This document shows, one piece after another, positions 1 through 12,105 of a DNA stretch of 64,000 nt (position 1 is its first letter; each line of letters begins with the position of its first letter). The position numbers and the translations under genes were made by a program. Origin of the DNA: Tanypteryx hageni (Eukaryota; Arthropoda; Insecta; Odonata; Petaluridae); assembly GCA_028673005.1 (NCBI GenBank), contig CM054115.1:106759172-106823171 (forward strand). Direction: 5' to 3'. The notes under the pieces were generated by a model, which saw only the letters and a program-made list of their open reading frames with translations, was not told the origin of the DNA and searched no databases.

Positions 1-379
1 AAACTAATAAGGCCTCGAAAGTTTTTTTCAAAGTTAAACATGCAGACACCTGAGCTGTCCACCTGGTACAACTAGTTCGCTTTAGTTCTCGTAATTTGCT
101 ATTCGGGTACATAGCTCTCTGTAGTTTTATAAACCGTGAATGAATAGCTGGCCCAGAAAAAATATATACAATTCTTCCAATGCAGAAAAAAGGTGTCTAC
201 ATGTTTTATCTGTTTGCAAATATCGACGATTACAAGATTCAGTCGGTGATTGAAACGGTGTACATATATACAGTGAGGTACTTCATACCTTATTTATTTT
301 TGTACTCCATTTAATTTCCCGCTCATAACGCTTGCCCCATCGTAAGTTTGTGAAACACATTTTGATCAGCCTATATCAC

Positions 380-1418
380 AACTTGCTAATACTTGTTTAA
401 TGTATGTGAATAATTCGCTTGCATTAAGAAACTCGGCTTGTTTATAGCCTAAGAATCTTTGAAAAATGCTTTACTTTTTTAATCTCGTCTGTTATTTGTC
501 TAATTACTAAATCCGACATTATTTTTAAAATTTCATTTTGAACTGACGGACTAGTATATTTAGCATTTTTGGACCATTGAGACAAATCTTTTTACATTCT
601 CAGAATGTTCAGAAAAAATATGTAAAATTTCTGGAAAATTTCCCCTATTTAGACTCAGGTCAGATTCATCATTTGCCCGTTGAGCTATAGTTTGAACTGC
701 TGTATATCTTAAAACCTGACAGATAATCTTTAAGTGTTGCCTATTTTCACTTGGCTAGAATGGGCATGGTTTAACAAGGACGTAATAGAAGCTTTCTTAT
801 TGGATACCATTTCTTTATGCATCTCCCAGGAGGTTTCGCACTTTTTATGCGAGTCGCTCATACCATGTTGCCGAAGCCCAGTGTCTTTTTCCAAGGCCTT
901 CTTCCAGTTTCTGAACCCTGCAGATACGAACGGCGTGTTCGAATCCACAGCATCGGAACAAAGCGACATGGAAAGCAATACGCAGCATCATCTAACACAC
1001 TATATTCTAACCACGAAAAATTTTCGTACCAAATTGTTCAGCGTGTTCCGAATTTTCGATTTGGAAAAATTGACAGTTTTGGCTGTATTGGTTCGTCAAT
1101 CACAACCTGCGACAGATCTCGCGGTCCAGGAATTTTTGTGAACTTAATATCCGCAGTAGCACTGGTCCCACTGGTCACACCATCTCAGTCATCGTAATCG
1201 AAATTCAGTATTAAATTCAGCTTATCGAGATCACATTCCTCCATTTCACTTTCTGAACTTGAACTAACTTCCTCACTGTCATCAACAGTAGTTTCAATAT
1301 TATCAGTTTCAAGCTCCTTTTCTTCAAAATTAACTGTTTCTTTAGAATTTCCAAGTCTGGTCTTCTTTGCCGTGATTTTTTCAAAATAGTTCGAGATGTT
1401 ACTTCTTTTGCCAGCCAT
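380..1418 (-). pseudogene. hAT transposase remnant (ZMYM1-like), N-terminal half
   Basis: Reading the minus strand from the ATG at 1418 gives a basic then acidic, serine-rich N-terminus (MAGKRSNISNYFEKI). In successive frames come blocks typical of ZMYM1-like hAT transposases: FTKIPGPRDL, LSIFPNRKFG, WLEYSVLDDAAYCFPC and the TTF-type zinc-finger block FRNWKKALEKDTG...H..S..H. From about 700 down to 380 there are NRGNFPEIL and NAKYTSP-like blocks. These match the order seen before the catalytic domain in this family. Stops and frameshifts break the reading frame several times, so this is a dead copy. The catalytic and dimerisation regions are absent from the window. No terminal repeat or 8-base duplication was located. 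Family assignment rests on the order of motifs. Confidence 0.72.
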
Positions 1419-2140
1419 GATTACAAGTTTTTCAAACCAGGAGTTGTCTTGTAACAACCTAGTATGTTTTGATTCGTTGTCTCTCTATAATATAAAAATC
1501 TTGTGTAACCTCCTTGGTGTCCCATGCCTCATTCTAAGGCACTTCTAGAAATTTGGCATGTTGGTCGGTCATAGGTCACAACCAACGGGAAAAATCAAAA
1601 ATCCCAAAATTTTGGATTTTGAAGGGGTCATTTTGACCCCATTTTTCATTTCAATACCCCAAAGAAAAGCATGAGATTCGATGCTGGACATTCTATATAT
1701 GCTTTTTTAATTTATTTCAAATTGAGATACGAACTCGGGATGAAATAGTTTTTGTAGATGAAAGAATGCATAGTTTAATTTTTAACGACGAATTTCAAAT
1801 CCATGCAAAATTAGCGTAAAAATTGGTTTTTTATTGCAAAGAAAGCATATTTTTCTGAGGCACAATGAAAAATTCTAACTACCATAGCAACGAGCTCAAG
1901 GCTTTTAAAAGGGAAATGGCAAGCTAATTAAAGATTGCATTGCCTAGACGCTTTCAATAATAATTAAGAATGTCATAATGAATTATTGATTTCGATCGAA
2001 TCGACTCGCAACAAATGCTTCCATGCAGAACATAGACTAAACGTTCTCCTTACCAATGGGTTAGTTTTTGTCAATGCTCCTCATTTTTTCACACTCCACT
2101 TTTGACTCTTCCGCTCGTTCTTCGTTTGCACCGTATTGGG
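1419..2140. other. Unassigned AT-rich sequence
   Basis: No gene or recognised repeat seen. There is a short perfect hairpin (GGGGTCATTTTGACCCC) near 1625-1641. It may belong to the 5' part of the adjacent hAT element, but this cannot be shown. Confidence 0.4.
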
Positions 2141-2144
2141 ATAA

Positions 2145-2345
2145 TGGATAAAGATAGGGGTATGAGGGAAAGGGGAGAATGAAAGAAGGAAGGAGAGAGA
2201 GAAAATAAAGAGAGGATCAGGGGGAGGGGGAGAATGAGGGGCTGCGGAAGTTTGGGAAAGCGGGAGATTTGGTGGGAGGGAGGGGTATATGGAGGTAGAG
2301 AGAGAGGGGGAGAGTTGAATGAGAGGGAGGGAATGGGAGGAAGGA
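2145..2345 (+). repeat. Polypurine (GGA/GAAA-rich) low-complexity tract
   Basis: About 200 bases consist almost entirely of A and G on the plus strand (gaaggaaggagagagaga-like runs). Apparent ORFs on the other strand are serine/proline-rich artefacts of this composition. Confidence 0.85.
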
Positions 2346-2349
2346 AGAA

Positions 2350-3260
2350 AGATGCCCGAAAACAAGGCTAGCTATAATTTTCGACCTTAAATATATGCCG
2401 AAAAGAGGAGGTTCAGGGTTGCACACGGGCAACGGACGAAATCGCCTCGTGGAGCGAGGCACGGAGTTGATACGCGTAGCGTGTAGGGCCGGAGCCCCTA
2501 GTGTAATGTAAGAAATTGCCGTATCTTGTCCCTCAGTCAAAAACATTCTTGGCAAGGCCTTTCCTCGCGAAAGCCAGAGAATCTTATTGTTAGTACAAAG
2601 AAGTAGGGATTAGTGATCTGTCCCCGTCTCCTTAAAAATTGAACGGAAAAAACGAGAGAATTAAGAGGCATTGAGTTGACGAAGTTGACGATTTTTGCGA
2701 TTTCAGCCAAAATGACTTTCATTCGTCCTGAAGACTTTGCCATGAAAGAATCGCAATGAAGAAAACAGTGTACAATTCGAGCACACGGATTTTGGTCTTT
2801 TAAATTAGATACGAACCCTTTGTTTTTTTACGTTGAATTGTTCCCTAAGTCAAGAATAACTGATTCATTTATTCTTATAAGAATTTATTATTTAACTGCA
2901 ACGAAGTTTTATTTTTGGCGCTGTTATTGATTTTTAAGTGTTTTTAAAAATTTGTTACGATGATAACTGAAAGCATATTAACAGAAGAACACTCACGTAA
3001 ACCCTATAACGTTTCTCTACTATTCTCTGTGCCGCTGCGGGCTCTGACCTAGGTCTCATTGAAATGCATTTATTACGTATGAAGACTATACGCATGATTA
3101 GGTTCAGATTTTTTATAAGGAAGTTGTAGTTATATGTAATTTTAGATACGATATTTTGAGAAAGGTAAGATTTATTCAAATAAGGGATAATAAAGCAAGG
3201 AGTTAATTTGAAAAGCATGATGGGAATGTTAATTGACGGGGAGAGTTGATCCGAAGATCC
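2350..3260. other. Unassigned sequence
   Basis: Holds a GC-richer patch at 2405-2520 (CGCCTCG, GGGCCGGAGCCCC) in AT-rich surroundings. No coding signal or recognised element was seen. Confidence 0.35.
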
Positions 3261-3264
3261 CTAT

Positions 3265-3384
3265 GCTGCTCGTAAGCTGTAATGTTGGGTATAATTTGGA
3301 CACAGGAGAACAAACTTCTCCCATGACCAGGAATGGAACCCGGGTCTTCCATTTGTCGGGCGCATACTCTACCACTGACAATCG
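3265..3384 (-). mobile_element. tRNA-derived SINE, copy A
   Basis: On the minus strand this holds a tRNA-like head with a box A region (TCAGTGGTAGAGTATGCG) and a box B region (GACCCGGGTTCCATTCC). A non-tRNA body follows that resembles AGAAGTTTGTTCTC...CCAAATTATACCCAACATTACAG. The same head and body occur at 57598 and 57904. Sharing of the non-tRNA body marks a SINE family rather than three independent tRNA genes. The head resembles tRNA-Gly/Ala types. Confidence 0.75.
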
Positions 3385-3656
3385 TAGAATGGGGATGACA
3401 GAATTTTTCTCCCGTTTCCAAATTATTTCCAGGATTGCTAATGATCTGGAAATAGGAATCATAAGGAAACAATCGGCTACGACGTTCTCCTCCACCAACA
3501 TTTGTGTAAATAGGCTCTTTTTGACCTTCGGACCCTCTCCAATTTCCCACACCTCTCCTTTCTGTATTTTAAAGTATGGCATGTACAATTTCAAAAAAAA
3601 ATTATCGGGAAAATGTTACAGGCAACTCTCGTTCAACGAACGACATGCGTATCTCA

Positions 3657-4729
3657 TAGGAAATTAATTGCGAAGTTAGGACAATGTGGTATCAATTCGA
3701 AAGTTGTCGGTTGGGTGAGAGACTTCCTCTCGAATAGGGAACAGATAGTTGTCATCGATGGGAAATACTCGTCCCCCGTTAAAGTTGCTTCGGGTGTTCC
3801 TCAGGGAAGTGTATTGGGCCCTCTGCTCTTCTTAATCTATGTAAATGATATGTGCTCGGTTGTTCGTAGTAAAATTAGGCTTTTCGCCGATGACACAGTT
3901 CTATATAAAAAAATAAAAAATCAGGAGGACCATCAGTCTCTGTGTGAAGACTTAAGAGCCATTTCAGCGTGGTGCAAAGAATGGCAAATCGAAATTAATT
4001 ATACTAAATGTGCCGCAGTCACGTTCTGGAAAAGTAAGAACAAAGATTTAGGTTTCGAATATAAAATAGATGAAATGAGTATTCGACAAGCTGAGTATGT
4101 AAAATATTTAGGAGTAACAATTTGTCGAGATCTTTCGTGGGACATGCACATTCGTCGAGTTATAGGCGCGGCCAACAAGAAACTGGCATTCATAGGTAGA
4201 ATAGTACGGAACACTACAGAGAAAGTACGCGAAACATGCTACTTATCACTGGTAAGACCATAAGTGGAATACGCAGCGAGTATATGGGATCCGTACGAGA
4301 AGGGACACATAATTCAACTAGAAAGAGTACAGCGCAGAGCAGCCAGATTTGTAAAACAAAAGTACGAACATAAGGAAAGCGTCACCTCTTTATTGAGCGA
4401 TTTGAACTGGGTATCACTGGAGGACCGTAGATTGCACTCAAGGTTGAAACTTCTAGAGAAATATAGGTCAGAATGTCTAAAAGAGGAGGTAGTGGGAATA
4501 ATTGTGGCACCGACGTATATAGGTAGAAATGATCGAGACGATAAAATACGTGAGATCGATTGTAGGACGGAGCGTTATCTAGGCTCGTTCTTTCCGAGGA
4601 CAATAAGAGATCACAATAGGAAATTTCGAATTGCGTTAGACAATCTTTAGGTAGGATTTGGTGCATTGCACCCCCTGCCACCCACCAACTTGGTGAATTG
4701 CAGGGTAACTTGTAGATGTAGATGTAGAT
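3657..4729 (+). mobile_element. 5'-truncated non-LTR retrotransposon, (GATGTA)n-tailed family
   Basis: This is a LINE 3' part inserted in the Tigger-like element. It is flanked by the 8-base target duplication GTATCTCA (3649-3656 and 4730-4737) and ends in a short GATGTA repeat. The 3' UTR motif (TGCACCCCCTGCCACCCACC ... TGCAGGGTAA) recurs at 12540, 13440 (inverted), 18610 (inverted) and 19030, which defines a local family. 5' truncation is the usual product of target-primed reverse transcription. Confidence 0.9.
3660..4650 (+). pseudogene. LINE reverse transcriptase C-terminal part (CR1/L2-like), broken
   Basis: The translation carries RT motifs in order: GVPQGSVLGPLLFLIYVND (motif B), FADDTVLY (catalytic motif C) and KYLGVTI. 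The C-terminal region has LVRP-VEYAASIWDPYEKG, RRAARFVKQKY and SFFPRTIRDHNR. The GVPQGSVLGPLLF plus FADD combination is typical of the CR1/L2 group. A TAA at 4261-4263 interrupts the frame, and the reading then resumes directly, so this copy is a single stop away from an intact C-terminus. The N-terminal endonuclease and RT fingers are missing because of truncation. Confidence 0.9.
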
Positions 4730-5483
4730 GTATCTCAAAAGCGTTCGTAAAACGGAGATTTGTTGAAGGATCGTGATTTTTCCGTTCCCCGTTAAAACTC
4801 CAGACGCGTTCCAGACAAAAGATTTTTTGTTCTTCTATTTATAATTCTTAGCTATTACAATGTCTGTCAAAGTAACTACTCGTACAATATTGGATCAACT
4901 AGAAAACTGAAGCAACTTCAATCGAACATAGAAGTATGTGCCATTTATTGTATGATACGAGAAAATTCAACTTTTGAATGAAAAACAGAACCTCTTAAAC
5001 TCATTTACGAGTGAAGGGTAAAAAATATAAGAAACAAGTTTATAAAAGATTCACAGCGAGAGCAAGTACGAAAAATGTGGCCACGGCAGTGGCTTGAAAA
5101 CAAATCCTTCTATGTAACGATTATGTATGAACCGCGAGAAAACGAATAGTCAACCCAAGTCACAGACTGAAGCATAGAGTGGCTGTGGGAAACTCTGCAT
5201 AGTGCACTTTCTCCTTATCGGTACACAAGAGGTCCCACACGAAAAGAATCCATGGGTAAACAAGACGGTGTTTGTGACCCCAAGAGCTTTTGTAAACTTC
5301 CGAGTTTCTTCGATCTGAGTTGGATACATGTCATTTAGTTCGTTAAAGTGAACAGAATTTTAGGCGAAAAGTAAAGCCATAAAATTCATCTCATTCGTTA
5401 AAGCGAACATTCGTTGAACGAGAGTTATCTGTATTTGGTTTCCATCGCACATAATTCTCGTTTTTCTTTACAGATAGCAGAGC

Positions 5484-5925
5484 CATAGGCGTCTTAAGGG
5501 GAAGACCACATCGGGCTTGGCCCAGGGCCTCACTTTAAAGGGGGGGCCTCAAAATTTGGAGAGGAGAAATAAAACACTCAAAAGTCAGAAATACTTATGA
5601 ACTATTAGACATGAGGAAAGAAACAGAAAAAATAGCCTATTTGGTTTTTTAATTGAATTTTTAATACATATATAATATAAAATCGTGAGTTTACACTTTT
5701 TGTTTATTTGTTATTTCAATCTTTCCAGTATTTATTTATACCCCCAAGCCACCCATCCCTAATAGCATAATATTTTATATTGTTATTCTTTATGAAATCA
5801 GACAGGTAGTAATCGTCGCAGCATTTTATAATCAATGCAAAATTTTGACAATTAAAATGCAAGTGGGGAGGGGGGCCTCAAAAAAGTTAGGGTCCATGGC
5901 CTCCAAATGCCTTAAGACGGCCCTG
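5484..5925. mobile_element. hAT-type MITE (442 bp)
   Basis: The inward-reading ends CATAGGCGTCTTAAGG and CAGGGCCGTCTTAAGG are imperfect terminal inverted repeats of hAT type. The flanking 8-mers AGCAGAGC (5476-5483) and GGCAGAGC (5926-5933) match at 7 of 8 positions. There is no coding capacity. Internal sequence next to both ends is G-rich (GGGGGGGCCTCAAAA). Confidence 0.75.
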
Positions 5926-5933
5926 GGCAGAGC

Positions 5934-6955
5934 TGATAAAACAACATATTTCATTGGAATGAATTTTTCGGTAATTCATGTAAATAAGAACGTTTGATTA
6001 ATGTTTTTAAATATCTGAGTGTTCCTTATTATATGTACATATACTAAATTAAGTTAATCTTAAACTGAGACAAAAATTGCGCGCGCACACACAAGAAGTA
6101 GGTACGCATATATATGGATAATGTTCTACTCATTTCTGTATCGCTTATTTTTTATGGATTCTCGCTATTTTTTTCGGAAAAGGAAAATTCAGGGATCCGT
6201 GAATGGCTTGGCTTTCCCTAAACGGGATAAGTCTACATTGAGACTCAGGCTACGTAAGTGAGGCAGCGCAGGACAGGGCAGGTTTTTGTGTTCCCTAAAT
6301 TATGTACTTCATCAAACTGTTCTCTACTCAGTCGGAAATAATTACAAAATCTATCATCCGAAAATTCTGATGATAAGACGAATTCACCGAGTGAGCAACG
6401 CTTCTCCATGTTCTCACTTCTCCAAAACGACTTCTTCCTTTAATCTGCGTCATATACCATAATTAATTGTTCTACTTCAAAATCAGAGTCAGATTCCGAA
6501 CTAAGATCTAATAACGTGCTTTCCGCAAAAATTGAATACATGACAAAAAAGTCACTCTCAAAGGAATCTGCTTCCTAATTGATAAAACCTGCGTCTCAAT
6601 ATGCGCTTCCCCTGTTTTTCCTGCCCTGCGTCACCTGTCTCGCAGCACTGCCCTGCGTCTCAATGTGCGCCGGGCCATCGTTGGTTTATGATATCGGGAG
6701 GATGACAAATCGGTAAACTCGAGATTTCTGATTTCGGGCGACTTCGATAAAACAATAACGGCTATCGAAACCAAATGGGAGTGCCATGCGGTTCGGAGGC
6801 GAGCGAGAGAAGAAAGACGCCACGAAGAAGAAGCGACACACATTGAAAGTTTGCGCCCGTTAATATAATTTTGAACGTATAGGAGGCGTGGTTTTATTCT
6901 TCCACGTCTATCACAGCATTTTTGTCGGTTGGAAAGGATAAGTTCTTTGGAGATA
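5934..6955. other. Unassigned sequence
   Basis: AT-rich, with no credible coding exon. A short alternating purine-pyrimidine run (gcgcgcacacaca) lies near 6080. The run of bases at 6600-6850 is somewhat GC-richer but gives no recognisable protein. Confidence 0.35.
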
Positions 6956-7380
6956 CAGTAGAAGCCCTCTTATCCGTTGCGGTTGGGGCAGGCAGTTAAT
7001 CGGTTAATCGAAAAGATCGGTTAAAGCGGAGAACCAAAAGAAAAGTACATATACACAGTCTTATTTTAAATATATACATAATTTAATATTGATTAAATAT
7101 CTCAACTAAAATAACAATGAACTTGACTAGTACGTGGGACAACTGACAGCAGACCACAGCGGACTGGGTGGACAACTGACAGCGGATGCGTACTAGACTG
7201 GATTACTATGCAATGAGAAACATTTTAGCACAAGGGACAACTCGTGACATTGTTGCTGAGTGAAAGGAATGGTTTAAACTGTTTTAAACTTGTCGTTTTC
7301 ATGTAAAATGTCGCACTTAACTGTGGATTTTAGTTTTCAGACCTAGGGGCGTAAAACGTCGGTTAAGAGGGCTTCTAATG
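6956..7380. mobile_element. Tigger/pogo-like MITE (425 bp)
   Basis: The left end CAGTAGAAGCCCTCTTATCC and the right end, read inward, CATTAGAAGCCCTCTTAACC form inverted repeats. A TA precedes the left end and TG follows the right (one change from TA). CAGT...CCTC ends are characteristic of pogo/Tigger elements. No transposase is present. Confidence 0.78.
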
Positions 7381-9607
7381 TGTTGTGAAATTTTTAAAAT
7401 GTCGATGGACTCTTCAACAATGAATAATGATAATTCGTGGAATACGGCCGCCTACGACCCACCATATTTCCACTACTTCACACACTAGGGAGCGTTGTGG
7501 TGACCGCAGTCCCTCCGACACCTGATAAATGGATCGGGGCCGCTCGGCAGAATTGCGAGGAGGCGACGAAAGCGGAAGAGGAGGGAGGCCGTGGGGGGAA
7601 GGGGGAGTTAGGGAATGATGATGGGGAGGGAGAGGGCTGTCTTAATATAGACCGCCTCCCGCCCACTTTCCACTCGCATCCCTCCCTCCATCCCCCTCCT
7701 CTCCAATCCCTCTCCATTCTCTCCACCCCCCCAATCTGCCTTCATCCCCCTCCAACCTTCACACCCGGACGTCGCCGCAGACCTCTCCCCTGCTGCTTCT
7801 CTCATCCTTAGGGTGCACTTTTCCCGCGATAACAGAGCGCTAAAAGAGAGTTTCGCAATCGAATCAAATCTGAACGAAGAACCTCTAACCTTCCCTCTAT
7901 CACAACACTCGATGCAACGTATCCGTAATACCAAATGCATTTTAGTGCCTTTTTAGTAATTTTTTCTCTAAGCTAATTTTTTCTTTGCTAATGTTTTGTG
8001 TAATTATGTTTTGTATTCATATATTTTTATTCACAATTATTTCTGCAATATGGGAAAATGAGAAAATTAATATTTTAAGCCATAAGTAGTATTTAAAACA
8101 AAGCTATTTATATAAAGCAGCAATAGGGTAAATTTTCTAAAAAGAAAATTTTTACTCACTTAACAAGATTCATCAGTCTAAATCATCAGTGATATTTTTG
8201 AAGTTTTTTGTGCAGGCCACCGCAGAATGGTTTAGACCAGGAGTTTTAAAACTTTTTGAAGTCACGGAAGCCTTATTCAGGAGATTCGCGAGTTACTAAC
8301 GTGTTGCGTTCTGAAAGTTCGTTTGGAACTCATTTCCATTTGACATAATGTTATAGAACAGCAGTTTCCAAATATTACCAAGCTACGCACCCTTCACATA
8401 AGAAAAATGCCTTTGTCACCCCCCTATATATCATATTCTATCAAAATTCTTAAAAAGTACCTACTGAACCTACATAACACCATAAGAAAAATATAAACGC
8501 AAATGATACCTCTTAACCACTTAAAGGCTAGAATTTGGTGACTGCATATTGTAGGTCTCACGATTAGGATAGTTAAACAGATATAATACCTATAAGCCAA
8601 ATCTTTTGCCCCCTCCCGACCTACCTACGCCCCTCCCCCCTCTTCACAGGGATTGCGCCCCACATTATAGCATTGTCTTGGATTAACGTCTCGATCGTCG
8701 AACGATTTACACCAAACCAATGAACTCCCTGTGTGACGGCGTTCCTAATCTATCGGAACGCTTTATTTTGTCCAGTTTCGTTTCAGAAGTTATGGCTTTC
8801 CTTTTCTTTGAATGTATCAATAGCAACACTCTTACGTTTCTCGTCCATGATTAGGGTCTTCATTTATTTGACTCACCATTGGAACGAACGCACACTGCTC
8901 TCGCTCGGTAGGCAGCAAAACTGTACCTGAGTAAATGCGTCGCAAAATATCTCTTGGAGGTGGACTCTACGCTCCGCTGTCGCAAGTAGTTCGAGTGGTT
9001 AGTACGTGAGGGCTGGCGTTATGTCCGAATTATTGAAATGTCGATATCTTCTGAAGCTTCGTTCGGAAGTCGGTGGTTCTTAGCTCGGGGACCTCCAGTA
9101 CTTAAATTGTTTTTCCATAAAAATCCCACCGAGACCTCATACTCGGAATATCCGATGTTGCCACCGACGAGGGCATTGCAGTCGTTAACTTTTTCATCGG
9201 CCCACTCCAAATAACGAACAAAGGATAGTGCATGCAATAAGCGTAGTATAAAATAGATGAGTTTTCTTCGAAGATACGTGAAATGAAGTTTCCAGCAAGA
9301 TGGAAAATTTGAGAAAGAGAGAGAGAGAAAAGGAGAGGGAGATGGTAAAATATGGCACTTTAAGATTACCGAAATTTCAAAAATTTGTATTTTTTTGAGA
9401 AAAGGAAAATCATAAAAGTCGGTAGAGGGTATTCAAAAATTGCTTAGTAGCACGTTTTCGTAACAGAAAAAACGTCTTAATGTGATCGCTGTCTGTCCGT
9501 TAGTCTTTACATTGACAATTTTTGTTTTAAGAAATGTTTGCAAAAATCTTTTTGAATTGAATAGCTCTTATTTATTTATGAATTTTACACATTGAATTTT
9601 CCAAGTA
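7381..9607. other. Unassigned sequence with low-complexity segments
   Basis: A GC-rich stretch at 7560-7790 is purine-rich then pyrimidine-rich (GGGGGGAAGGGGG followed by CCCTCCCTCCATCCCC). It yields spurious long ORFs on both strands. 8230-8650 contains hAT-like end sequence fragments (CAGCAGTTTCCAAATATTACC) without a matching second end. 8700-8850 minus weakly resembles the N-terminus of a pogo-type transposase (MDEKRKSVAI). 9308-9345 is GA-rich. Confidence 0.35.
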
Positions 9608-10226
9608 CAGGTTTATGCATGGGTTTCTTTCCAGGAAAGTGACGCATAAAGCGAATTCGCATAAACAGAACCCATGTTCACATGTAAAAGACAGGAATAC
9701 GTTCTACAACAATTATAAATCCCCTACAAGACGCTCTTCTTTCGCTCCATAACGACTTCTTATGCGCTAAGTACAAACGTCAAACAATTAACACTGTAAA
9801 TAATACTCGCCAAAAAAGGAAGCGGAAGATCACAAGTGGTGGCTGTTGTGAATGACATAATAGTGGAGGTTTAAAGTGCTGGAAGGTTGTCTTGGTCCAA
9901 CATAAGTTCCGCGGGCAAGGAGACAAAACTTCTCAAAGTGTGCTCAAACAGTATCACACGAAATATCCGTCTCATCTCCACTCTACAATATCCACTCTAC
10001 TATCATCTCTTTTACTGTAGTACTAATGCGCGCAGCATAAGAGACAATGAGAGACAATGGTTGCCTTGTGGTGTAGTGGAGAACTTTCTTGCATTTGTAT
10101 TACACTGGCCGCATAACCGTATAAGAGCGAATCAAAGACGCATAAAAAGAAATTCCGGTAGCACTAAGTTTGTCGCATAATAGCGAATTCGCATAAAGCG
10201 AACCCTCATAAAGAGATAGAAACCTG
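9608..10226. mobile_element. Tigger-like nonautonomous element, copy 1 (619 bp)
   Basis: The ends CAGGTTTATGCATGGG and, read inward from the right, CAGGTTTCTATCTCTTTATG are related inverted repeats. Next to them lie GCGCATAAAGCGAATTCGC-like motifs. TA precedes the left end and the right flank is CA. A second copy lies inverted at 23097-23723. The CAGGTNTCCCTCTTTATGCG end form resembles known Tigger termini. Internal sequence (CCTTGTGGTGTAGTGGAGAA) is shared by both copies and codes for nothing recognisable. Confidence 0.75.
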
Positions 10227-10327
10227 CAGTTCATAGGTTTTCCACTAGGTGGCATCAAACTCGGAAAATTCAAAAATTTTAAATGGCATAGTAGCCAAAC
10301 TATTGAAGTTAGAGTGAATTTTTCACA

Positions 10328-10589
10328 GATGGGAAGGTCTGGTAAGAATCTACATTCCAAAAGTGCGGATTTTCCTCTACCCAAAGGGGGACGCACAATA
10401 GGACCCAGTAAATTTTTAAGCAACGAGCTTCCACCTCTTACTTTAGAAAGGATATCTTACTTGTTTAAATATATTAGAATCGTAAGGCCTCATCAGGAGT
10501 TACAATTACTTCGAATGGCCGCATTAGAGTTCATATCGGAAGTTGCTTCTAATACTGCGAGCGATCTTATGAGACAAAATGAATATTAA
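10328..10589 (+). CDS. Unrecognised small ORF (possible exon), about 86 codons
   Basis: The reading frame MGRSGKNLHSKSADFPLPKGG... through ...MRQNEY-stop has balanced composition, unlike the AT-driven ORFs around it. It is preceded directly by a good 3' splice-acceptor sequence (TTTTTCACAG before the ATG). The C-terminal part (RPHQELQLLRMAALEFISEVASNTASDL is the region at roughly residues 52-79) is helical and vaguely recalls histone-fold proteins of the TAF10 kind. That resemblance is too weak to name it. It could be an exon, a processed copy or a transposon gene fragment. Confidence 0.35.
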
Positions 10590-12105
10590 GCAATTGTTTA
10601 GCGCCCTAACTTCGCTATTACAGGTATTTAAAGTAGCACGTATAAAATTATCTGTATTAAATTTATCGGCTCGCTTTGAAAATGGCTGCGCGTACCGCAT
10701 AAACTTCTCTCCTGGTTCTCATGCATCTCATGTTTGATTAGCTTATTTTTGTACATTTTGATTGGTTTTTCTCCAAATTACAAATGCCTTCCGAATAGGC
10801 TTGGAAATTTGTTATAAAAAAGGAAGAATAATGAGAGCAGGAAGCGTTGCATGCATTAATCGCGTTTCTCCGAGGAGTTAAAAGAACTGAAACTTCAGTA
10901 GTCGGGGTATAAAAATTCTGGCCCCAGGATGCACAACCTTAAGGTCTCTTTACTATATATACCGAGTTTTAAGTTTCTTGGTTTTCGAGAAATTCTGTCC
11001 ACACACACACCGCCTTTATTATTATCGATTAGCTGACAGGCCTGATAGGCCGACATAATACAAACACGGCATTATCTAACTGTATTCCAAATATCAAAAT
11101 GAATAGTTTTGATGGGATTATGCAATTTAAATTTCAAATTTTATTTCCGACGGTACGGTAGCCATGGTTAGGTGATGAGTATATGTCCATTTCAGCCCGT
11201 TATTCCATGGAAGTTAGCTTTGGCAGTCATGATCTAGGGGTATGAAACAGATATGCAATCTTTACAATATACTAGCTTTGGTACCCGGCGTTCCCTGGGT
11301 TAATCTACGGATGACAAACTCCCTATCTCTTACATAATCTGTGAAACACCGATTAGAAAATTTTTTAAGACAGCATAACATTTGCCACAAAAAAGGCAGT
11401 AAAAGCACATAAACACAACTTTAAGTTTAAGAGATATAAATTCGAGAAAAGGCCAAACATGCCATTAGGAATTTTGTCTACATCGATTGACACGAATATT
11501 TTTGGTGAGCGCAATAAAAAAATTCCTTTCCGTGGGTCTTATATGATCTGTGATGTAGCAATTAAGAAATTTATTCAGAGATGAAAATTACAGAGTTCCC
11601 ATGATTATTTCACACAAAAATCCCGTAAACGAAAGAAATATTCCACCTGGACTCGAACCCTGCTGCTTCAGAGAAAATTAAATGCCTCGTTATCCTTCAG
11701 TTCGAAAGAAATAAAACAAATTTGAGCTTATTCGGTGAACGCCGTGAGCGCCAAAGATTTTCAGCTTAAAAACTTCGAATTTTCGCATTGAGAATAAACA
11801 TGCATATCGATTTGATGCCGCTTTAAAAATTAACGGCCTGAAAATATAAATCTATTCTTTAAGGCGTGTTTTGTTTCGTCCTGAGTTTCTAAGATGAATA
11901 TAAGTAATTTTAAAATGATATGAAAAAATGAGCCTCATGTAGGTCTTTAAGGAGTTAAACCAGCTTCTTCTCCCATGTAAAGCGTCTAGAAGGCCAATTC
12001 AATCACCGAAACTTCACGTTTACTTATAATAAAGTTCTGAAATATGAATAGAATATTAAAATATGGAGAACAGTTTTATTCACTAATAATGCGGTTCTTC
12101 TCATT
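10590..12105. other. Unassigned sequence
   Basis: No coding exon seen. At 11268-11320 is a motif (TTTGGTACCCGGCGTTCCCTGGGTT) of the kind found at the start of widespread invertebrate dispersed repeats. The rest is AT-rich with no clear element boundaries. Confidence 0.35.

Larger units (their letters stand above)
3619..5431. mobile_element. Tigger/pogo-like nonautonomous element (split by a LINE)
   Basis: The left end CAGGCAACTCTCGTTCAACG and the right end, read inward, CAGATAACTCTCGTTCAACG form about 20-base terminal inverted repeats. Both are flanked by TA (3617-3618, 5432-5433), as expected for Tc1/mariner-pogo insertions. Without the LINE at 3657-4729 the element is roughly 730 bases and has no transposase. 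Confidence 0.78.

Noticed and set aside
7437..7940. Overlapping long frames on both strands
   Set aside because: They arise from a purine-rich then pyrimidine-rich low-complexity block and translate to Gly/Glu or Pro/Ser runs.
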